A stretch of DNA of 12,092 bases. Source: Candidatus Eisenbergiella stercorigallinarum. Its GTDB lineage: Bacteria > Bacillota > Clostridia > Lachnospirales > Lachnospiraceae. A program made the translations under genes and the position numbers. Below, one piece after another: positions 7,610 to 12,092 of this stretch (within the stretch, counting starts at the first letter, position 1; the number at the start of each line of letters is the position of its first letter). The stretch is from positions 1-12,092 of the forward strand of contig DWUW01000359.1 in NCBI GenBank assembly GCA_019120525.1. Reading direction: 5' to 3'. The notes below the pieces were generated by a model that was not told where the DNA came from, made no database searches, and saw nothing but the letters and a program-made list of their open reading frames with translations.

Positions 7610-8396
7610 GACGGCTTTTTGGGTCGGCGTCTCCAATTCCATGGAGTATCGGTTCGACTTTTTTATGGGCCTTCTGGGCACGGTATTTCCCATCGTGATG
7701 CAGGTCTTCATCTGGCTCAGCATGTATTCGGAAAGCGGCGGGGAAAAGCTCTACGGCTATACCTTTCCGCAGATGCTTCTGTATGTGGTGGTAGCGGGAG
7801 CGGTAAGCAAATTTACGGCGACGGGCGTGGAATACGCGGTGAATGAGGACATCCATTCCGGCGGCATTGCCAAATATCTGGTAAAGCCGGTAAATTATAT
7901 CGGCTTTCGCCTGTGCGATGCCCTGGGGAACCGGTTTTCTGCGATGGTTACCATGGCTGCCCTGACCGCTGCCGCCGTCGGCGTGCTGTTTTTCGCTGTG
8001 GATTTCCGGGTATCTTTCGTTTCCGTCCTCCTGTTTTTTCCGGCCCTGATCCTGGCGGCCATCCTGAATTTCTTCCTGTTTTTCTGCATCAGCATGCTGG
8101 CCTTCTGGCTGACGGAGATCGGGAACTTCTTCCATGCGATGAGCGTGGTGATCATGGTGATGAGCGGAGGCGTTTTCCCGGTTTCCGTATTTGGGAGCGC
8201 TTATGAAGCGATCGCCGCATATCTGCCGCTTGCCTATACCATAAATGAGCCGATCCGGATCCTTGCCGGGGCGGTCCCGGCGGCGGAGGCCGTGCGGGTG
8301 ATTGCCGCCCAGCTTATATGGATCCTTCTTCTTTCCGCGCTTTCCCGGATCCTCTGGATCCGCGGCCTGAAAAAATACGTGGCGGTGGGCGGATGA
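7596..8396 (+). CDS. ABC-2 family permease, first subunit
   Basis: The product (266 aa) is an integral membrane subunit of the exporter whose ATPase lies upstream. I chose the ATG at 7596, beginning MRKYRTAF, because GGAG at 7585-7588 is well spaced and the alternative ATG at 7566 would add a charged, non-family leader. About six hydrophobic segments are visible, for example FFMGLLGTVFPIVMQVFIWL near 22-41, then LLFFPALILAAILNFFLFF, and a last pair near the C-terminus. The segment GGIAKYLVKPVNYIGFR matches the G-x-L/K-P loop seen in this permease type. It looks complete and undamaged. Substrate unknown; related systems are annotated as multidrug or uncharacterised exporters. Confidence 0.88.
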   Translation: MRKYRTAFWVGVSNSMEYRFDFFMGLLGTVFPIVMQVFIWLSMYSESGGEKLYGYTFPQMLLYVVVAGAVSKFTATGVEYAVNEDIHSGGIAKYLVKPVNYIGFRLCDALGNRFSAMVTMAALTAAAVGVLFFAVDFRVSFVSVLLFFPALILAAILNFFLFFCISMLAFWLTEIGNFFHAMSVVIMVMSGGVFPVSVFGSAYEAIAAYLPLAYTINEPIRILAGAVPAAEAVRVIAAQLIWILLLSALSRILWIRGLKKYVAVGG

Positions 8397-8428
8397 AGGA
8401 AGGCGCGGCGAAAGGAGGAGGATGAGAG

Positions 8429-9147
8429 ATGATGCGGGAGAAATGGCGCAGGCTCAGATGGTACGGGAAGGTCGCCCTGCATTTCGGAAAGCTGTCCATG
8501 CAGTCGATGATGGAATATCCGCTGAATTTTGCCTCGGGCGTCTGTGTGGAGCTGGCCTATATGCTCATCAAGCTGGTGTATCTGTATGTGGTGCTCACGA
8601 CCGGGATGGACGTGGGGAGCCTGACGCCGGACATGGTGATCTGGATCTGATCATGACGAAACCGGGTTCCCTGCAGTTTCTGCAGACCTTTGGAAAATAC
8701 AATTTCGCCATGGCCTGTCCCAACGTCCTTGCGGGAACGATATTGATCGCGGCAGGCTGGCACAGAAGCGGGATCGCGGTCACTGTCTGGAACGTCGGGA
8801 GCTTTGTATTTTATCTGCTGGGCGGGGTAGTGCTGACCTATTCCTTTGGCCTGATGGCTTCCCTGCTGGTTTTTTGGGTAACTTCGCTGAACGCGGTCAA
8901 CACGCTGTATTCGGCTCTGTGGGATTACAATAATATGCCGATGGAGCTGTACCCGAAGGTGATCAAACAGATCGGCACATTCCTGATCCCCATTTTCCTG
9001 GTCACGAACTGGCCGGGGATGGCGGCGCTCGGAAAGCTGTCCGCCTTCCAGCTGGTCTGGGGATGCGTGGTTCCGGCGGCGGCCTTTTTCCTTTCCCGAA
9101 GGATGTTCCGGGCCGGCGTGAGAAGATATACCAGCGCAAACGGATGA
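8429..9147 (+). pseudogene. ABC-2 family permease, second subunit: internal deletion with frameshift
   Basis: This should be the partner of the 7596-8396 permease. A strong ribosome site (AAAGGAGGAGG, 8411-8421) precedes ATG 8429. That frame encodes a plausible N-terminus with one membrane segment (about residues 36-56) and stops at TGA 8648-8650 after 73 residues. The rest of the protein continues in the -1 frame, starting around GDLDLIMTKPGS (from 8635), and reaches 9147 with several hydrophobic segments. In related permeases I expect about 30 residues, including the second helix, between the SLTPDMV-like region and the G-LDL-TKP loop; here they are absent. The damage therefore looks like a deletion of about 30 codons plus a frame change, not one lost base. 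GATCTG is tandemly repeated at the join (8638-8649). An assembly error is possible. An ATG at 8653 lies two bases after the stop. Confidence 0.8.
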
Positions 9148-9170
9148 ACGGTATGCCGGAGCCGTCACAC

Positions 9171-9218
9171 AAAGCTGCCTTTTCTGCATAAAACTGCATA
9201 AACGGGCAGCTTTTTTCA
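9171..9218 (+). terminator. Intrinsic terminator after the ABC-2 genes
   Basis: AAAGCTGCC (9171-9179) pairs with GGCAGCTTT (9205-9213), followed by a T run (9211-9216). The 25-base loop is unusually long and contains two copies of CTGCATAAA (9184-9192 and 9194-9202). It lies 23 bases after the permease stop and should separate the export genes from the amino-acid transporter. Confidence 0.75.
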
Positions 9219-9241
9219 TTTCTTTTTGTGAAAAATACCGC

Positions 9242-9290
9242 TTGCCTTTTGAAAAAACTGTGCTAATATAATTAGCATATGTTGTATAAT
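9242..9290 (+). promoter_or_regulatory. Promoter region of the amino-acid uptake operon
   Basis: Two TATAAT boxes are present, at 9267-9272 and 9285-9290, each the start of a TATAATTA octamer 18 bases apart. The second is better placed for the ATG at 9324 but has only a weak -35 (GCTAAT at 9262-9267, 17-base spacer). The first could use TTGCCT (9242-9247) with a long 19-base spacer. Which box is used cannot be decided by eye. The ribosome site AAGGAGGAG follows at 9312-9320. Confidence 0.55.
9261..9277. promoter_or_regulatory. 17-bp perfect palindrome, candidate operator
   Basis: TGCTAAT-ATA-ATTAGCA is a perfect inverted repeat with a three-base centre. It overlaps the first TATAAT box and the weak -35 of the second. 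A dimeric repressor bound here would block either promoter. The regulator is not encoded in the window and I do not recognise the site as that of a known family. Confidence 0.5.
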
Positions 9291-9323
9291 TATGCAGAAG
9301 CGCTTCGGCGCAAGGAGGAGATT

Positions 9324-10109
9324 ATGAAAAAGATATTTGCAATGGCTCTCGCGGCCTGTATGGCCCTTTCCCTGACGGCATGCGGCGGCGGAAAGACGGC
9401 GACGGTGGCGGGCATTGAGGATCTGCCCGGAAAGACCATCGGCGTACAGCTGGGAACGACGGGAGACGCGAGCGCGTCCGAGTATGAGGAGCAGGGTTCC
9501 ACGATCGAGCGTTTCAACAAGGGAAACGACGCCATCCAGGCGCTGCTTCAGAACAAGGTGGACTGCGTCATCATTGACGAGCAGCCCGCGCAGGCTTTCG
9601 TGGAAAACACCCAGGGCCTGAAGATCCTGGACGATCCCTTCGCAGAGGAGTCTTATGCCATCTGCGTGGCAAAGGGAAATGAGGAGCTGGTGACGGCGAT
9701 CAACGGCGCGCTGGCGCAGCTGAAGGAAGACGGCACGCTGGACAATATCATGAAGAATTACATCGGCGATGAGACGAAGGGTCAGTTCCCCTACGAGTCT
9801 CCCGCGGATGTGGACCGTTCCAACGGAACGCTGGTGATGGCCACCAACGCGTACTTTGAGCCTTATGAATATTATGACGGTGACAAGATCGTCGGCATCG
9901 ACGCGGACATGGCGCAGGCGGTTTGCGATGTGCTGGGCTATGAGCTGGTGATCGAGGATATGGAGTTTGACGCCATCATCAACGCCATCCAGTCCGGCAA
10001 GGCGGATATCGGCGTGGCGGGAATGACCGTGACGGAGGACCGTCTGCAGAGCGTGGACTTCACGGATACCTACGCCACCGCCAGACAGGTGATCATCGTA
10101 AAAGAGTAA
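9324..10109 (+). CDS. Amino-acid ABC transporter binding lipoprotein, circularly permuted SBP_bac_3 fold
   Basis: The product (261 aa) is a membrane-anchored extracellular receptor delivering an amino acid to the permease and ATPase downstream. A lipoprotein signal peptide is clear: MKK, a hydrophobic core, and lipobox LTAC with Cys20. I start at 9324 (AAGGAGGAG at 9312-9320), not at ATG 9279, which would spoil the signal peptide. The domain order is reversed from the family. IEDLPGKTIGVQLGTTGD (31-48), normally mid-protein, comes first. It runs to LKEDGTLDNIMKNYIG (133-148), normally the C-terminus. A linker (149-167) follows, then TLVMATNAYFEPYEYYDG (169-186), normally the N-terminus. The protein ends at VIIVKE, the hinge strand. 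The usual ligand residues survive: Thr45/Thr46, Asp85 and Arg240. The ligand is probably a polar amino acid; which one is unknown. Confidence 0.93.
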   Translation: MKKIFAMALAACMALSLTACGGGKTATVAGIEDLPGKTIGVQLGTTGDASASEYEEQGSTIERFNKGNDAIQALLQNKVDCVIIDEQPAQAFVENTQGLKILDDPFAEESYAICVAKGNEELVTAINGALAQLKEDGTLDNIMKNYIGDETKGQFPYESPADVDRSNGTLVMATNAYFEPYEYYDGDKIVGIDADMAQAVCDVLGYELVIEDMEFDAIINAIQSGKADIGVAGMTVTEDRLQSVDFTDTYATARQVIIVKE

Positions 10110-10122
10110 GGATCGGACTTTG

Positions 10123-10155
10123 AAGGGCTCCGGAGCATGGCTTTGGAGCCTTTTT
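10123..10155 (+). terminator. Terminator-like hairpin between binding-protein and permease genes
   Basis: GGCTCC (10126-10131) pairs with GGAGCC (10145-10150), extended by a G-U and two A-U pairs, and runs into TTTTT (10151-10155). It sits 14 bases after the binding-protein stop. With no obvious new promoter before 10191, it probably allows partial read-through, giving more binding protein than permease, a common arrangement in such operons. Confidence 0.65.
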
Positions 10156-10190
10156 AAACGGCCGGCAAGACGCACAAAGGAGAGGGCGGA

Positions 10191-10943
10191 ATGCAGAATT
10201 TCAAGGATCAGTTTTATCTCAATTTTATCAAGGACGACAGGTGGCAGTACCTGACGGACGGGCTGAAGACCACGCTTCTGATCACCTTTTTCGCGGTGAT
10301 CCTGGGCCTGGTGCTGGGCTTCCTTGCGGCGATCGTCCGCTCCACGGCAGTGCGGGGCGGGGTGAAGAAGCCGCATCCGATGAAGGAAAAGGGACGCTGG
10401 CTGGTTAAGATGGCCGGGTACTATCTGTTTAAGCTGGTGGATCTGATCTGCCAGGTATATCTGACGGTGATCCGCGGAACGCCCACCATGATCCAGCTTC
10501 TGATCATGTATTACGTGATCTTCGGAAGCGTGAACGTGGACAAGAGGATCGTTGCGGTCCTGGCCTTCGGAATCAACTCCGGCGCTTATGTGGCGGAGAT
10601 CGTCCGTTCCGGGATCATGGCCATAGACATCGGCCAGTTTGAGGCGGGACGGAGCCTGGGGCTGGGCTACGCGGCCACCATGTGGCACATCATCCTTCCG
10701 CAGGCCTTTAAAAACGTGCTTCCCGCGCTGGGGAATGAGATCATCGTCCTCCTGAAGGAAACCTCCATCAGCGGCTATATCGCGCTGACGGACCTGACCC
10801 ACGGAGGAAACGTCATCCGCAGCCAGACCTATTCGGCGTTCATGCCGCTGATCGCGGTGGCGCTGATCTATCTCGCGATCGTATCCCTGCTTGCGGCAGG
10901 CGTATCCAGACTGGAAAGGAGGCTTCGCACCAGTGAGCGCTGA
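10191..10943 (+). CDS. Amino-acid ABC transporter permease (HisM/GlnP type)
   Basis: The product (250 aa) is the inner-membrane channel subunit of the polar amino-acid uptake system, probably working as a homodimer because only one permease gene is present. TLLITFFAVILGLVLGFLAA (28-47) is the first helix. YLTVIRGTPTMIQLLIMYYVI (90-110) is a family-typical segment. FGINSGAYVAEIVRSGI (126-142) precedes the EAA loop EAGRSLGLGYAATMWHIILP (151-170), which contacts the ATPase. Between the first and second helices (about 51-78) lies a basic, hydrophilic stretch that seems some 20 residues longer than in minimal family members. AAAGGAGAGGG (10177-10187) supports the start. The 3' end overlaps the ATPase gene by 11 bases, indicating coupled translation. 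Confidence 0.93.
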   Translation: MQNFKDQFYLNFIKDDRWQYLTDGLKTTLLITFFAVILGLVLGFLAAIVRSTAVRGGVKKPHPMKEKGRWLVKMAGYYLFKLVDLICQVYLTVIRGTPTMIQLLIMYYVIFGSVNVDKRIVAVLAFGINSGAYVAEIVRSGIMAIDIGQFEAGRSLGLGYAATMWHIILPQAFKNVLPALGNEIIVLLKETSISGYIALTDLTHGGNVIRSQTYSAFMPLIAVALIYLAIVSLLAAGVSRLERRLRTSER

Positions 10944-11715
10944 CGGACAGATTTTCGTAAATAAAAAGGGAGCGGGCGAAACGGGCCGCCCGCTGTTTGA
11001 GATCAGAGGCCTGTGCAAATCCTTTGGAGAGACGGCGGTCCTGAAAAACATCAGCACCACCATTTCCCAGGGCGAGGTGGTGGTGATCGTGGGGCCCTCC
11101 GGCTCCGGAAAATCCACCTTCCTGCGTTCTTTGAACCTGCTGGAGGAGCCTACCGCAGGGCAGATCCTGTTCGAGGGAAACGATATCACCGATCCCGCGA
11201 CGAACATTAACAAATATCGTCAGCATATCGGCATGGTATTCCAGCATTTCAACCTGTTTCCCCATAAGACCATCCTGCAGAACCTGACGCTGGCACCCAT
11301 GAAGCTTCTGAAAAAGAGCAGGCAGGAGGCGGAAAAGGAGGCCATGCAGCTATTGCAGGTGGTGGGCCTTGCGGAGAAGGCGAAGGCTTATCCGTCCCAG
11401 CTTTCCGGCGGGCAGAAGCAGAGGATCGCCATCGTCCGGTCCCTCTGCATGCATCCGGACGTGATGCTTTTTGACGAGCCCACCAGCGCGCTGGACCCGG
11501 AGATGGTGGGAGAGGTGCTTGGCGTTATGACGGAGCTTGCAAAGGACGGTATGACCATGGTGATCGTCACCCATGAGATGGGCTTCGCCAGAGAGGTGGG
11601 AAGCCGCGTGATGTTCATGGACGACGGACGCATCAAGGAAGAAAACACGCCGAAGGAATTTTTTGAAAATCCCCAGAACCCGAGGCTGAGGGAATTTTTG
11701 TCGAAGATCCTGTAA
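10933..11715 (+). CDS. Amino-acid ABC transporter ATP-binding protein (GlnQ/HisP type)
   Basis: The product (260 aa) is the ATPase powering the uptake system. I choose GTG 10933, preceded by AAGGAGG at 10916-10922, giving a normal-length protein. The ATG at 10891 lies inside the permease gene without a good ribosome site. Walker A is GPSGSGKST (54-62), the Q-loop Gln is in VFQHFNLFP (Gln104), the signature is LSGGQKQR (157-164), Walker B is VMLFDEP (177-183), and the switch His214 lies in VTHEMGFA. All catalytic elements are intact. After the signature the helix reads IAIVRSL, where VAIARAL is usual, a mild variation. An N-terminal tail of about 19 residues before the ABC core is longer than usual. 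The gene ends the operon and is followed by a strong terminator. Confidence 0.94.
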   Translation: MSADGQIFVNKKGAGETGRPLFEIRGLCKSFGETAVLKNISTTISQGEVVVIVGPSGSGKSTFLRSLNLLEEPTAGQILFEGNDITDPATNINKYRQHIGMVFQHFNLFPHKTILQNLTLAPMKLLKKSRQEAEKEAMQLLQVVGLAEKAKAYPSQLSGGQKQRIAIVRSLCMHPDVMLFDEPTSALDPEMVGEVLGVMTELAKDGMTMVIVTHEMGFAREVGSRVMFMDDGRIKEENTPKEFFENPQNPRLREFLSKIL

Positions 11716-11724
11716 TATGGAAGC

Positions 11725-11755
11725 AGAGAGGAGGCGGAAAGCCTCCTCTTTTTTT
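11725..11755 (+). terminator. Strong intrinsic terminator of the amino-acid uptake operon
   Basis: GAGGAGGC (11728-11735) pairs perfectly with GCCTCCTC (11741-11748) around a GGAAA loop, and a seven-base T run follows (11749-11755). It starts about ten bases after the ATPase stop codon. Confidence 0.9.
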
Positions 11756-11831
11756 GCAGGGTGTCCGACTGACGGCGCATTTTTTTCAGAATCCGGACGA
11801 CGAAAAACTTTAGGCTAAAACAAAAAAATGT

Positions 11832-11859
11832 TTTACAAGCGATATATTGGAGCTATAAT
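11832..11859 (+). promoter_or_regulatory. Near-consensus sigma-A promoter for the AAA ATPase gene
   Basis: TTTACA (11832-11837) and TATAAT (11854-11859) are separated by 16 bases, one mismatch from the consensus -35 and a perfect -10. An A/T-rich stretch lies just upstream (11810-11830). The start codon at 11891 leaves a short leader of about 25 bases. Confidence 0.75.
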
Positions 11860-11890
11860 ATAAGGGAATAAGGAATTTGCGGGGTGTTAT

Positions 11891-12092
11891 ATGCTGATAT
11901 ATTATCGTTTTAATAATTTCTGTTCCTTTAACTGTGAAAGTGAATTTTCCATGAGCGCGCCGACGGGAAAGGTAAAAAAGCGTTTTCCGGATAACTATGT
12001 GGAAACTGCGGAAGGATTTTCCCTGCTGAAATCTGCAGTGATCGTTGGCGAGAATGCCGGTGGTAAATCCAACTTTATCAACAGCCTGAAAT
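11891..12092 (+). CDS. AAA/ABC-type P-loop ATPase, N-terminal fragment (runs off the window)
   Basis: Only the first 67 codons are present. The protein begins MLIYYRFNNFCSFNCESEF. VIVGENAGGKSNFINSL at the right edge contains a full Walker A (GENAGGKS), close to the GxNAxGKSNFL form found at the start of AAA_15/OLD-like ATPases (COG1106 type). In these proteins Walker A comes early, after a short strand that folds onto the ATPase core, as here. Many relatives belong to anti-phage or toxin-antitoxin systems, but others do not, and the deciding C-terminal part is not in the window. Base composition is about 41% GC over the visible 202 bases, well below the preceding genes, which suggests recent transfer. 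The ribosome site is weak (GGGGTG at 11881-11886). Confidence 0.75.
   Translation, partial: MLIYYRFNNFCSFNCESEFSMSAPTGKVKKRFPDNYVETAEGFSLLKSAVIVGENAGGKSNFINSLK

Noticed and set aside
5246..7723. Antisense open frame of 825 codons across the GH3 and ABC ATPase genes
   Set aside because: It is antisense to two genes with full catalytic motifs, has no recognisable domain and is low-complexity (rich in His, Arg, Pro and Gln), typical of a shadow frame in GC-rich coding DNA.
8429..8660. Programmed -1 frameshift as explanation for the split permease
   Set aside because: No slippery heptamer or downstream pseudoknot is evident at the switch, and the segment expected between the halves is missing, which frameshifting would not explain.
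9279..9323. Upstream ATG at 9279 as start of the binding lipoprotein
   Set aside because: It lies inside the promoter region and lacks a ribosome site. It would place a charged leader before an otherwise perfect lipoprotein signal peptide that starts at 9324 behind AAGGAGGAG.
9171..9323. Riboswitch or T-box leader ahead of the amino-acid transporter
   Set aside because: I saw no T-box sequence and no recognisable aptamer core. The region is explained by a terminator, a promoter and a palindrome.
10891..10932. ATG at 10891 as start of the GlnQ/HisP-type ATPase
   Set aside because: It would add 14 non-family residues and overlap the permease by 53 bases without a clear ribosome site, whereas GTG 10933 has a well-placed AAGGAGG.
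9216..11213. Antisense open frame of 665 codons across the amino-acid transporter genes
   Set aside because: It lies opposite three well-supported genes, shows no family motif and would cross the promoter and the internal terminator.
1..12092. CRISPR array, tRNA, rRNA or insertion sequence
   Set aside because: No regularly spaced repeats, cloverleaf-like segments, transposase motifs or terminal inverted repeats were found.

Overview
The window looks like a chromosome segment from a fairly GC-rich (about 60% by eye) Gram-positive Clostridia member, probably a Lachnospiraceae-like gut bacterium. The grounds are consistent AGGAGG-type ribosome sites, GTG/ATG starts, tight gene packing, a lipobox-type binding protein, and the kinds of proteins encoded. 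This placement is inference. All real genes lie on the + strand.

Region 1 (1-6544) is a sugar-catabolism operon. In order it holds an FGGY carbohydrate kinase (5' end cut off by the window), a class II zinc aldolase of the fructose-bisphosphate aldolase type, a DUF1537 four-carbon-acid-sugar kinase, a GmhA-like SIS isomerase, a small class II aldolase/adducin-family enzyme, and a cytoplasmic GH3 glycosidase of the beta-xylosidase/beta-glucosidase type. Together they suggest intracellular hydrolysis of a glycoside followed by isomerisation, phosphorylation and aldol cleavage of the released sugar or sugar acid. The substrate cannot be read from the sequence.

Region 2 (6599-9147) is an ABC-2 export system with one ATPase and two permeases. 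The second permease is broken: its reading frame shifts near position 8640, and about 30 codons, including a predicted membrane helix, appear to be missing. A terminator follows at about 9171.

Region 3 (9242-11760) is an amino-acid uptake operon of binding lipoprotein, permease and ATPase. It has its own promoter region with a 17-bp palindrome, a terminator-like hairpin after the binding-protein gene, and a strong final terminator. The binding protein is the most striking item in the window. The two halves of its SBP_bac_3 fold are in swapped order, so it appears to be a circular permutant with the break at the hinge.

Region 4 (11820-12092) starts a new AT-richer transcription unit with a near-consensus promoter. 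It opens an AAA/ABC-type P-loop ATPase gene that runs off the right edge and could be the start of a defence or accessory locus.
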